Source: Candidatus Igneacidithiobacillus taupoensis (GTDB taxonomy: Bacteria > Pseudomonadota > Gammaproteobacteria > Acidithiobacillales > Acidithiobacillaceae). From it: 34,041 nucleotides of DNA. Below the pieces are notes generated by a model that saw only the letters and a program-made list of their open reading frames with translations, did not search any database and was not told the origin of the DNA. Position numbers and translations under genes: made by a program. The stretch lies in assembly GCA_021375695.1 (NCBI GenBank), contig JAEPKX010000018.1:1-34041 (forward strand), given 5' to 3'. Positions 1 to 7,569 of this stretch are shown in pieces. Within the stretch, counting starts at the first letter, position 1. Each line of letters begins with the position of its first letter.

Positions 1-459
1 GAAATGCTGTTTGGGGGTAGGGACCAGAGTGGCGTCGATGATTTGCCCCGCTCGGGCTTCGAGTCCGTGGGCCTGAATCTGTCGATCCAATGCCACAAAG
101 AGCGCTTGTACTCCCTCGACGCCCAGGCGGTTCTCAAAATTCCAAATGGTGGTGCGATCAGGAATGTTCCGGGAATGTTCCAGACCACAAAAACGTCGGA
201 AGCTACGCCGATCCAGCAGTTGATACTCGGTCTGCTCGTCGGAAAGACCATGCAGACGCTTGAGCACCAATATCCGTATCATAACCTCGGTGGGATAGGG
301 AGGACGACCACCTTTTGACTGCTCTGGGCGCTGGGCAATTCTCTCCACCGCTTCGGCCAAGGCGGAGAAGTCGACAACTGCCTCGATCTTCTGGAGGGGA
401 TCGCCTATGGCTTCTACCTTCTGGCAGTAGCCCTCATCAGCCAAGAGATCGTTCTTCAT
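1..459 (-). CDS. IS5-family transposase, N-terminal part (runs off left edge)
   Basis: An uninterrupted minus-strand frame runs from ATG at 457-459 to the first base, 153 codons with no stop. The translation has the IS5-type N-terminal DUF772 organisation: a GRPPYPTEVMIRIL block, then LDRRSFRRFCGL, then IPDRTTIWNFENRLG. Near the edge is IIDATLVPTP, whose Asp (about residue 142) is the first acidic residue of the DDE catalytic triad. The remaining catalytic residues and the distal end of the element lie outside the window. The element sits against a FadL-type gene on the opposite strand and appears to have interrupted it. Family assignment is firm; the subgroup is not, because the terminal inverted repeat could not be identified. 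Confidence 0.85.
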   Translation of the reverse strand, partial: MKNDLLADEGYCQKVEAIGDPLQKIEAVVDFSALAEAVERIAQRPEQSKGGRPPYPTEVMIRILVLKRLHGLSDEQTEYQLLDRRSFRRFCGLEHSRNIPDRTTIWNFENRLGVEGVQALFVALDRQIQAHGLEARAGQIIDATLVPTPKQHF

Positions 460-515
460 CGCCGTTCTGTGCGCAATCATTCCACCATCCCCACTGCCAT
501 CTAGCTACGCTCTAT
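1..515. mobile_element. IS5-family insertion sequence, one end (approximate boundary)
   Basis: This covers the partial transposase gene plus the short upstream stretch to the point where FadL-like coding begins on the plus strand. The junction lies somewhere between about 490 and 540. A CTAA at 517-520 and a CTAG at 501-504 both fit the short YTAR-type targets known for IS5 elements, but without the other end neither can be chosen. The second end and any target duplication are outside the window. Confidence 0.6.
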
Positions 516-1448
516 TCTAACAAAACACAAGTACCAATGGGGTTTTTCGAGGTGCCCAGTAGTATTACATTCATTCAAATGGCGCCGTCGATCGCGATGA
601 AAGTCAATGATCATTTGGCCGTTGGTGCTTCCTTGAATATTGCTGCGGAGCAAGGATCTTTCCAACAGACCTTTACACAATTTGTCAACATCAGTCCAAA
701 CCCTCAACAGCCCTATGTTGTACCTATTAGCGGTGGCCTCAATCTTTCCACTCCTTCCTGGGCTTATGGTGTTGGTCTTACCTTGGGTGCCCTATACAAG
801 GTAAATGACATGGTTACCTTGGGTGCTACCTACAAGAGTCCAATGATCTTTACGCCACTGACCTTTCAAGGTGGTGCACAGGTTGTTCCTATGCCAAATG
901 GGGCACAAATCAAAGGAAATCCAGGTCAGTATAGTGGGCACCTGAATTATCCCCAGCAGGTTGCCCTGGGCCTTGCCATTCGTCCTATCCCCCAATGGTT
1001 GGTGAGTGTGGAAGGGCAGTGGATCAACTGGCATAACACCCTCAATACCTTTAATATCTATGGTCCTTGGCAAGACGGAACCAGCGTCGTGCCGTTGGCT
1101 TTGAATTGGCGAAACCAATGGGTGGCCAATATCGGTACCCAATACGATGTCAACAACTGGCTCCAGGTCCGTGCCGGTTACACCTGGGGATCCAATCCGG
1201 TCCCCAACAACAGCAATGCCATTGCTGCCAACACGATCTTCCCGGCCATTGTGCAAAATGCCATTACCTTTGGTGCCACCCAAAAGTTGGGTATGGGTTG
1301 GAAGCTGACGGAAGCCTACATGCACGAATTCAGCAACACCATGACCGGTGCTCCAGGGTCTGCACCATTCCCCTCATATCCGCCACAGGCTGCCTCTTCT
1401 ACCCTGGCCGAAAACTCCTACGGCATTCAGATCGGTTACGACTTCTAA
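516..1448 (+). pseudogene. FadL/OMPP1-family outer-membrane transport protein, 3' fragment
   Basis: About 310 codons encode the C-terminal portion of a FadL/TodX-type beta-barrel. Visible features are many alternating amphipathic strands rich in Gly, Asn, Trp and Tyr, a segment with PQQVALGLAIRP followed by WLVSVEGQWINW, and a C-terminal end in aromatic Phe (SYGIQIGYDF) as expected of an outer-membrane protein. FadL proteins import hydrophobic compounds and are usually over 400 residues with a signal peptide. Here the signal peptide, hatch domain and first strands are absent, and the frame upstream continues into sequence antisense to the transposase. The start is therefore not natural. The 5' remnant may lie beyond the insertion sequence, outside the window. 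An ATG at 537 has no ribosome binding site that I can see. Confidence 0.72.
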
Positions 1449-1472
1449 GACAACGCCCCTCCTCAAGGTGCG

Positions 1473-1498
1473 GGGGAGACGAAAGTCTCCCCTTTTTT
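1473..1498 (+). terminator. Rho-independent terminator after the FadL fragment
   Basis: A perfect 8-bp stem (GGGGAGAC at 1473-1480 pairing with GTCTCCCC at 1485-1492) closes a GAAA tetraloop and is followed by six T residues at 1493-1498. It lies 25 bp after the FadL stop codon, so the truncated gene has kept its native 3' end. Confidence 0.93.
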
Positions 1499-1564
1499 GT
1501 ATCTATGGCTTGCATCTCAAGGCCCAAGGCCAGAAACTAGGAGGAGTTTCTGCAAGAGGTTTCC

Positions 1565-1954
1565 ATGAAGACCATTCCCATAGCCGATGTCAGCAGCATC
1601 AAGAATGAACTCAACAAATACAAAAAAGGCAAAAAGCTCGAGATCCCCCGCTTCAATCAATTGGCGCGATTGGCCTATTTGGGGCGATTGGTGATGACCC
1701 CCCTGGATCCCGAAGACCCTTCCTGTCAATCTTTTTTGGTGCATGTCCAGGAACTTGAGGGTTTGGCAGCCCACTTCATTGATCTGGATGAAGATCTACA
1801 AAATGCCATTTTGATTTTGGATGGGGAGCAGTCCCAGGCCATGATCCGGATTATGCAACAGGGGGTGGAGGATCGGGCCCGATGGCATGAAAGCCTCAAT
1901 GAACGGGATTTTTATTTCGATTCCTTTTACCGGCCCAAGGAGAAAGCGGAGTAG
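1565..1954 (+). CDS. Conserved hypothetical protein, 129 aa
   Basis: Not recognised. The product is soluble and mixed-charge, with a basic N-terminus (KYKKGKKLEIP near residues 18-28), a predicted helical middle and an acidic, helical C-terminal half ending in KEKAE. No signal peptide, membrane segment or metal-binding motif is visible. ATG at 1565 is preceded by an AGAGGT ribosome binding site four bases upstream. The next gene starts six bases after its stop, so the two are co-transcribed. Its neighbours are a lipoate-ligase-like protein and a receiver-like protein, which gives no clear function. Confidence 0.75.
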   Translation: MKTIPIADVSSIKNELNKYKKGKKLEIPRFNQLARLAYLGRLVMTPLDPEDPSCQSFLVHVQELEGLAAHFIDLDEDLQNAILILDGEQSQAMIRIMQQGVEDRARWHESLNERDFYFDSFYRPKEKAE

Positions 1955-1959
1955 GTTCC

Positions 1960-2985
1960 TTGACGAGAAGCCCTGTGCTTCGGGTCATCCAGCTAAAGAA
2001 GGTCGCCGCCCTGGAATTGCATAGCGCTTATGTGGCCTTGGCCGAGCTACGGGCTCCCGAGGATCCGCCTATTTTGCTGGTGGCGCAGGCAGAAGCCCAT
2101 TTGAGTTTGGGGGCATCCCAGTGGGCGTCTGCGGAATTGGATCGGCATCGCTGTCAATCTTTGGGAGTGACCGTTGTCCAGCGTTCCTTGGGGGGAGGGC
2201 TGGTCTGGCTGGAGCCTGCTCACCTCAATTATTTCTTTCTGCAAAGCCCCCAGGGTAACTGTCGCTGTCCCAAGGACCTGCTGCGTGTCCTGTCTCCGGG
2301 CATAATTGCTACCCACGCTGCCTTTGGGTTTCCTGTATCTCTTCGGGACCACCAGGAGTTTAGCTACCAAGGTCGGCGAATAGGGAGTACGGGGGCTGCC
2401 ACTTTGGGGCATAGCCTGGTGTTGGCAGGGAGTTTTCTGCTGGAGGGAGACTGGGATACCTTTTGTCAGGCGGTGGCGGCCCCCTCCGATGGATTCCGTG
2501 CACAATTGGCCTTGGGGCTGGAAGAGAGCCTGTGTACCTGGCAGGAAGTCATGGCGCGCCCGGTTAGCGCCGAGGCGGTCTTTGCCGTGTGGCAGGAGGA
2601 GCTCAAACGGACAGGCTGGGTGCTGCTGGAGGACGGACTTTCCGTGCAGGAGCAGGAACGTATGGATGCCATGGATTGGGAACCCCTGGACTGGGAAAGT
2701 TCGGGGCGTCGCCGGGTGGCCCATGGGATCAAGTTGCGCAGCCGGGCTTTTTTGACGGAGCGACATTGGGACGATGGGTGGTTGCGGATTTGGACCGAAG
2801 ACCATCGCCTGCGGGCTTTGTGGGGATCGGCTATCCCGGCAGAATTGACGTTGGCAAGTGCTGGTTTGGCGAGGGATGGGACCCTGTTGCAAGATTTGAT
2901 GCAGGGGTATTTGGGCAAGGGGGCCCAACTCTGGTGGGAGCGGATGCAGGCCCTCGCCGTTTGGTCCGATGTGCCCATAGGCTAA
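1960..2985 (+). CDS. Lipoate-protein ligase A-like protein, divergent active site
   Basis: This 341-aa protein has a biotin/lipoate ligase (BPL_LplA_LipB) fold signature. RSLGGG at residues 75-80 and LNYFFL at about 89-94 correspond to the family's RR-x-GGG and GN-L-x-Y motifs. The segment at about 138-164, with GSTGAA, LG and VLAGSFLLEGD, matches the block G-K-I-x-G-x-GA followed by VGxxxxDFD seen in LplA proteins. The Lys that normally activates the acyl-adenylate is Arg140 here. Members attach lipoate or octanoate to E2 and H proteins, or to the lipoate-binding proteins of the sulfur-oxidising sHdr system; this one may be altered or inactive. The start is TTG at 1960, with GGAG eight bases upstream. 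An in-frame sequence that reads open on the opposite strand is a shadow. Confidence 0.68.
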   Translation: MTRSPVLRVIQLKKVAALELHSAYVALAELRAPEDPPILLVAQAEAHLSLGASQWASAELDRHRCQSLGVTVVQRSLGGGLVWLEPAHLNYFFLQSPQGNCRCPKDLLRVLSPGIIATHAAFGFPVSLRDHQEFSYQGRRIGSTGAATLGHSLVLAGSFLLEGDWDTFCQAVAAPSDGFRAQLALGLEESLCTWQEVMARPVSAEAVFAVWQEELKRTGWVLLEDGLSVQEQERMDAMDWEPLDWESSGRRRVAHGIKLRSRAFLTERHWDDGWLRIWTEDHRLRALWGSAIPAELTLASAGLARDGTLLQDLMQGYLGKGAQLWWERMQALAVWSDVPIG

Positions 2986-2998
2986 GGAGAGGGGAAGG

Positions 2999-3376
2999 AT
3001 GCCAAGTATTGCAGACCGCTTGCAGAAGCGATTGATCTGGATGGGTGGGGATGCCGAGACCCTTGCTGGGGCCAGGACACTGCTGCCCAAGGAATGGTCA
3101 TTGACCGAGGCGGCATCTCTGGAGGAATTTTCTGACTGGCAGGAGATCCTGTTGCATCGTTTTCTGGTCCTCAATTTAGAGGAGGGGGTGGTGGAGGAGC
3201 CTGTGGAGGTAGTACTGCAGATCCGTCAGGAATTTCAACTGAATATTCCGATTTTTTGTTATGGCGGTAGTCGGGAGACAAGGATGGAGGCCCGCTCGGC
3301 ACGGGCTGACCGCTTTTTTGAGCGGGATGAGATCCTGGAGAAATTACCGGATTTTTTGCGGCAGTTTTCCTGGTAA
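2999..3376 (+). CDS. Receiver-like (CheY-fold) protein without phosphoacceptor, 125 aa
   Basis: The length and alternating pattern suggest a response-regulator receiver fold. A hydrophobic strand RFLVLNLEE (about residues 53-61) occupies the beta-3 position. It is followed by a helix (PVEVVLQIRQEF), a strand IPIFCYGG and a C-terminal helix (EILEKLPDFLRQF), as in CheY. The Asp expected at the end of beta-3 is Asn or Leu, and the conserved Lys before helix 5 is not evident (ADRFFERDEI). It would thus be a non-phosphorylatable pseudo-receiver. ATG at 2999 is preceded by a strong purine-rich site (GGAGAGGGGAAGG). It is the last gene of the three-gene unit starting at 1565. The fold assignment is tentative; the gene call is sound. 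Confidence 0.6.
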   Translation: MPSIADRLQKRLIWMGGDAETLAGARTLLPKEWSLTEAASLEEFSDWQEILLHRFLVLNLEEGVVEEPVEVVLQIRQEFQLNIPIFCYGGSRETRMEARSARADRFFERDEILEKLPDFLRQFSW

Positions 3377-3382
3377 GAGAAG

Positions 3383-3411
3383 GGCGGACCGTTTTGAAAG
3401 GGCGATCCGCC
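3383..3411. terminator. Weak hairpin between convergent genes
   Basis: GGCGGA at 3383-3388 can pair with TCCGCC at 3406-3411 across a 17-base loop, just after the stop of the receiver-like gene and before the stop of the convergent minus-strand gene. No strong T-tract follows on either strand. It may serve as a bidirectional terminator; support is modest. Confidence 0.35.
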
Positions 3412-3418
3412 AGTGCTT

Positions 3419-3742
3419 TCAGCCGACCTTGGCGTGCGCTTCGGTATCCAGCCGCAAGTCGTAGCTCTCGCTTTTGCCTTCGCTGCTGACGGTCAGGGTG
3501 GCGATGCGCACACCTGCATCCTTGAAGGTCAGTTCATAGGAGAACATGCCCGGCAGTTCTACATTGGTCTCTTTGAGGGTTTTGCCTTCGCAGGTCAGGG
3601 TGACCTTGGCGCTTCCTGTACCATTTAGCATGGCCTGGATACGGAATGGGTGTCCAACCACGCGGCGATAGACCTGGGGGTCGCGGTTGGGGTTGTACTG
3701 CAGGTTGTTCAGTTTGACCATCTTGACAATGTTTGCGCTCAT
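3419..3742 (-). CDS. Small beta-rich protein of unknown function, 107 aa
   Basis: Not firmly recognised. After a short polar N-terminus (NPNRDPQVYRR), the protein is a series of alternating strands (HPFRIQAML, AKVTLTCEGKTLKETNVEL, FSYELTFKDAG, RIATLTVSSEG) that fit an immunoglobulin-like sandwich. Its size and strand pattern recall SoxZ, the thiosulfate-oxidation carrier subunit, but SoxZ hallmarks are not clear and no soxY is adjacent. There is no signal peptide. ATG at 3740-3742 has GGGG upstream as a ribosome binding site. It is transcribed divergently from the CbbQ/CbbO polycistron, so the intervening 116 bp must hold both promoters. Confidence 0.7.
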   Translation of the reverse strand: MSANIVKMVKLNNLQYNPNRDPQVYRRVVGHPFRIQAMLNGTGSAKVTLTCEGKTLKETNVELPGMFSYELTFKDAGVRIATLTVSSEGKSESYDLRLDTEAHAKVG

Positions 3743-3858
3743 GTAAGCCCCTTTGATCAGTCCATAAAATCCGTTGAGGATATCTTTGGGTAAAACGCAG
3801 TTATCCTAGACGAATCCGAGGGAAAAGGGTAGCTTTGTAAACAATGAATGGAGTACTC

Positions 3859-4251
3859 ATGAAAGAGAAAGCAGCGGCTTTGGCTGGTCTGGATGCAATT
3901 CATGCCAAGATCGAGGCCTTGGGGCAGGATAAGGAGCCTTTTGCCGAGAAGCTGGTAGTGGGTATTTCCCTGGCGTCCCAAATACTTCGCACTCTGCTGG
4001 AGGTGGAGGGCAAGCCCTACGATGCAAACGCCGATTTGCTGAGGTTATGGAAAACCTTGACCAAGGGCGCCCCTCATTGGAATACCATCCGGGACAATTG
4101 CCGCGAACTGATTTATTACCAGAATTGTCTGGCGATGGATCGGGTAGATGCCTTACCGCCAGCCCCGGAAAAAATGATGATCCATATCCTTCGTCATCTC
4201 TATCTATATGCCCGCAGTCATATTGAACAATTGCAACAGGAGTTGTCATGA
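3859..4251 (+). CDS. Helical protein of unknown function, first gene of the cbbQ/cbbO-like polycistron
   Basis: Not recognised. The 130-aa product is almost entirely helical, with segments LVVGISLASQILRTLLEVEG, NADLLRLWKTL and MMIHILRHLYLYARSHIEQLQQEL, and no signal peptide or catalytic motif. ATG at 3859 is preferred over an ATG 15 bases upstream because GGAG lies five bases before it. Its stop overlaps the ATG of the CbbQ-type gene by 4 bp (ATGA), so the two are translationally coupled. That coupling suggests a partner or adaptor of the AAA+/VWA pair, but this is inference. Confidence 0.78.
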   Translation: MKEKAAALAGLDAIHAKIEALGQDKEPFAEKLVVGISLASQILRTLLEVEGKPYDANADLLRLWKTLTKGAPHWNTIRDNCRELIYYQNCLAMDRVDALPPAPEKMMIHILRHLYLYARSHIEQLQQELS

Positions 4252-5066
4252 CCCAAGTAGCCTCTGGCCAAGAACCCCTTCGTTACCTGACCGAAGAGCC
4301 CTTCTATCAGCCCGTGGGCAATGAGCTTGGGGTATTCATGGCAGCCTGGGGGAAGCGGTTGCCGGTAATGCTCAAAGGGCCGACGGGGTGTGGCAAGACC
4401 CGGTTTCTGGAACATATGGCCTGGCGCCTGAAGCGTCCCTTGATCACCGTGGCCTGTCATGAGGATCTTACCAGCTCGGACCTGGTTGGCCGCTTTCTGA
4501 TCGAGGGGGAGGAGACTGTCTGGCAGGATGGTCCCCTGACCCGGGCGGTGCGTGAGGGGGCCATCTGCTATCTGGACGAAATCGTGGAAGCGCGTACCGA
4601 CACTACGGTGGTGATTCATCCGCTTACTGATCACCGTCGCCATTTGCCCATCGACAAACTGGGCATGGAGATTGGCGCCCATCCGGACTTTTTGCTGGTG
4701 ATCTCCTATAACCCAGGCTACCAGACGGTTCTGAAAGATCTGAAGCCTTCCACCAAGCAGCGTTTTGTGGGGATGAATTTTCAGTACCCGCCGAGTGCGC
4801 TGGAAAAGCAAATCGTAATGCGGGAGGCTGGCCTGGATGCCGAGCGGGCAGAGAAGCTGGTACAAGCCGCTGCTAAGGCCCGCAACTTGAAGGATCAAGG
4901 ACTGCAGGAAGTCACTTCCACCCGCGCCTTGGTCTATGCCGGAACCCTCATGGCGGCAGGGTTGGAGCCCATGGAGGCGGTGGCGGCAGCCATTATCCAT
5001 CCCCAGACCGACGATCCCGAATTGGCAGCCGCCCTTACGGAGATTTTCCAGACTTTCTTTGGCTGA
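4248..5066 (+). CDS. cbbQ: CbbQ-type MoxR AAA+ ATPase
   Basis: This 272-aa protein has Walker A GPTGCGKT at residues 44-51 and Walker B AICYLDE ending at Asp110-Glu111. It also carries the CbbQ/NirQ/NorQ-specific blocks PLITVAC, LVGRFL, WQDGPLTRAVR, DTTVVIHPLTDHRR and ISYNPGYQ, then STKQRF. Length is normal for CbbQ. CbbQ forms a hexamer with CbbO and acts as a RuBisCO activase, removing inhibitory sugar phosphates in an ATP-dependent way; the closely related NorQ matures nitric oxide reductase. The CbbO-type partner follows directly, but no RuBisCO or nor gene is in the window, so the client is unknown. The CbbQ symbol rests on sequence resemblance rather than context. Confidence 0.88.
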   Translation: MTQVASGQEPLRYLTEEPFYQPVGNELGVFMAAWGKRLPVMLKGPTGCGKTRFLEHMAWRLKRPLITVACHEDLTSSDLVGRFLIEGEETVWQDGPLTRAVREGAICYLDEIVEARTDTTVVIHPLTDHRRHLPIDKLGMEIGAHPDFLLVISYNPGYQTVLKDLKPSTKQRFVGMNFQYPPSALEKQIVMREAGLDAERAEKLVQAAAKARNLKDQGLQEVTSTRALVYAGTLMAAGLEPMEAVAAAIIHPQTDDPELAAALTEIFQTFFG

Positions 5067-5073
5067 GGTGCAT

Positions 5074-7569
5074 GTGTCGGCGGCGACGGAGGAGATTCTC
5101 GAGCATCTGGATGCGGTGAGTTTTGTGGCGGGTCGGGATGCCCGTGCTGCCTTGCCGGCCGTGCTCCCTTTGGGGGAGACGGCAGCTCTGCGTTTTCTGG
5201 AAACCGGCAGGGATCTCTTTTTTTATGATCGAGAGGCGGGAAAAGCTCTTTTCCACGCCACAGCGGACTTGGTCCAGGCGTTTGGGGGACTGGATCCTTG
5301 GCTTGCGCAGGCGCGGATTTTTTTGACCCAACGGGGAACCTTTCGGGCTGCTGTAGGATTTTTTGAACAGGCGGCGACAGTCTGCAAGCAATACGGTCTG
5401 GACGGGGAAAAAATCTGGTTCGAGGAAGGTGCGGCGTGGATTCCCCTCCATGTGGACAGCGCCGCGGCCTATTTTCGGATGCCTGTGGCTCGCCTTTTTG
5501 GGGGGCTGCCTGCCAAAGACTTGCAGGTCCTCCTTGCCCCTGCCCGGGAGTTTGCCAAGGATCGCCTCGGGTTGGCCAGCTATCTGGAAGGAGCGGTCAA
5601 GGTTCGGGCTTTGTGTGGACTTGCTGGGGTAAGCCATTGGGCGGCAAGAGGTCGGGATGTCCTGGCTGCTGGAAGGGTTCGTGGGGAAGCCTGGTTTCGC
5701 TTGGAGAGCGATGAGTCCCGCGCATTTTTGCTGGAGGTTTTGCCTGGATTTCGATTGGGACCCCACAAGCGGCTTTTTGCCCTGCTGCTTCAGGCCTGGA
5801 CGGGTTTATATCTGCCCATGGAGGAAGGCGATTGGAGTGCCGAGGGAGGGCGCAGTTTTCTGGAAACCGATGGTCGCAGCCTCTTTGTCCCAGCGGTCAT
5901 GCCCGATCGGGAAGAGGCGATGCTGGCTTTTTATCATTTGGGAGCGCATCTGGCCTTTGGCAGCTACGAGGAGGCGGCTATCCAATCCCTGTTTCGGGAA
6001 ATTGGTATGGAACATCCGCCTCTGGATGCCGATCAGCGGGTTACCTGGCGTCCTCTCTTTGCTCGCTTTGGCCAGGACCTGCTTCGTTTTCAGCTGATTT
6101 TCGATATTCTCGAGGATCTACGGGTCGATCTGGCCATGGAGCGGGAGATGCCTGGCTATCTTCAGCGCATCCTGGCCGCTGCCGAGCGGTGTGGTCCCCC
6201 TCCAGGAAGCACCGCAGCGGCCTACTGGCAAGAGGCATTGGTACTGACGCGCCAAGCCCAGTCCCACAACTTGCCCCAGGATCTTGCGGTTCTGGCCTCG
6301 CCCACCGCCGGGATCCTGGATGCCTTCCGCTTGGCCATGGCTCGCTACGCGGAAACTTCCCTGCCCCCCCTGCAGTTGGCAGAGCGCGCGGCTGCTTTTT
6401 TGCCCGGACACTCCCCCAATGCCGCTCGTCCGGTCTATCCCCGTCGGCAAAAAGGAGCGGAGGGCGCGGAGATGGATGCAGGAGGGAACCTGGGGGCAGC
6501 AGGACACCAAGAAAAGCCTCGCGAAGCACCACAGGCCGCCGAGGGTAACGATCCGGACCTGGAAATTCCCCCCGAAGATATCCAGGGCACCGGTGGCCGC
6601 GTGGGGGTGGGGATCCCCCTGCCCGCCAAAGTGCACGGCAGTGGGCGCGGTGTCCAGGGTCCGAAAGGGGGTTGGCCTTATCGGGAATGGGATTATCGTC
6701 AGGGCAAATACAAAGAAAACTGGGCGCGGGTACACGAACGCAAACTCCGCGAACGGGATGAGGTCCGGGCGGTGGAGATCGCGGCCCAATACCAGGGCAC
6801 CCTGCAGCGTTTGAAAAAGGCCCTGCAGGCCCAGAAACCGACGCGTATGGCCCCCCTGCGGCGGCAAAAAGAGGGGGAGGAACCCGACCTGGATGCGGCC
6901 GTGCAGTTTGTGGTGGAGCGACGGGCCGGTCAAAGCCCCAAGGCCAATATCTATCGGCAACGGCGACCTCTGCAGCGGGATACGGCCGTATTGCTGCTGG
7001 CCGATCTCTCTACTTCCATCATGGCCGAGGCCGGGGAAACGGGGATCCGGGTGGTAGATCGTCTCCAGGCGGCCATGCTGCTTTTTGGGGAGGCTTTACT
7101 TGAAGTTGGGGATCCGTTTGCCCTCTATGGTTTTGCCAGCAAGTATCACCAGGAAGTCCTGTTGTATCCCATCAAACGTTTTGATGAACCCTTCGATGCC
7201 AGGGCCCGAGCCATCCTGGGAGGATTGAGTGGGCGGCTGGCGACCCGGATGGGAGCGGCCATCCGTCATAGTGTCCGGCAACTCCAAAATAGCCCCGCCC
7301 AACGGCGCCTGCTTTTGCTTCTGTCAGATGGTCGACCGGCTGACTATGATGATGGTGGCGATCCCCGCTACCTCCAGGAGGATACCCGTATGGCGGTACG
7401 TGAGGCCCTGGAGCAGGGGGTGCATTGCTTTTGCATCAGCCTGGACCCGCGGGGCGGTGAGTATTTGCCCTTGGTCTTTGGCAATGGTCATTATCTGGTC
7501 CTACCTCACCTGGATCAACTCCCCCAACGCTTACCGGAGATCTACCTGCGGCTGCGAGGCCAGGGATGA
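5074..7569 (+). CDS. cbbO: CbbO/NorD-type von Willebrand factor A protein, CbbQ partner
   Basis: The protein has about 831 residues. The first ~400 form a helical repeat-like region, followed by a Gly/Pro-rich linker (about 450-545), a charged helical stretch and a C-terminal VWA domain. The VWA domain has a complete MIDAS site: DLSTS (Asp644, Ser646, Ser648), Thr724 in RLATRMG, and Asp752 in LSDGRPAD. CbbO uses this metal site to bind its client (RuBisCO in characterised systems) and recruits the CbbQ hexamer. Start choice is uncertain: GTG at 5074 has GAGGTG upstream with short spacing, while GTG 5068 and TTG 5059 are alternatives. It follows cbbQ within a few bases and overlaps the next gene by 4 bp. 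Confidence 0.88.
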   Translation: MSAATEEILEHLDAVSFVAGRDARAALPAVLPLGETAALRFLETGRDLFFYDREAGKALFHATADLVQAFGGLDPWLAQARIFLTQRGTFRAAVGFFEQAATVCKQYGLDGEKIWFEEGAAWIPLHVDSAAAYFRMPVARLFGGLPAKDLQVLLAPAREFAKDRLGLASYLEGAVKVRALCGLAGVSHWAARGRDVLAAGRVRGEAWFRLESDESRAFLLEVLPGFRLGPHKRLFALLLQAWTGLYLPMEEGDWSAEGGRSFLETDGRSLFVPAVMPDREEAMLAFYHLGAHLAFGSYEEAAIQSLFREIGMEHPPLDADQRVTWRPLFARFGQDLLRFQLIFDILEDLRVDLAMEREMPGYLQRILAAAERCGPPPGSTAAAYWQEALVLTRQAQSHNLPQDLAVLASPTAGILDAFRLAMARYAETSLPPLQLAERAAAFLPGHSPNAARPVYPRRQKGAEGAEMDAGGNLGAAGHQEKPREAPQAAEGNDPDLEIPPEDIQGTGGRVGVGIPLPAKVHGSGRGVQGPKGGWPYREWDYRQGKYKENWARVHERKLRERDEVRAVEIAAQYQGTLQRLKKALQAQKPTRMAPLRRQKEGEEPDLDAAVQFVVERRAGQSPKANIYRQRRPLQRDTAVLLLADLSTSIMAEAGETGIRVVDRLQAAMLLFGEALLEVGDPFALYGFASKYHQEVLLYPIKRFDEPFDARARAILGGLSGRLATRMGAAIRHSVRQLQNSPAQRRLLLLLSDGRPADYDDGGDPRYLQEDTRMAVREALEQGVHCFCISLDPRGGEYLPLVFGNGHYLVLPHLDQLPQRLPEIYLRLRGQG

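Noticed and set aside
2047-3174. A 375-codon open frame on the minus strand
   Set aside because: It lies opposite the lipoate-ligase-like and receiver-like genes, has low-complexity Pro/Gln/Arg-rich composition, and no recognisable motif.
4218-5000. A 260-codon minus-strand open frame
   Set aside because: It is entirely antisense to the CbbQ-type gene, which has clear Walker motifs; the translation is His/Gln-rich and shows no motif.
6118-6960. A 280-codon minus-strand open frame
   Set aside because: It is antisense to the linker region of the CbbO-type protein; an artefact of GC-rich coding sequence.
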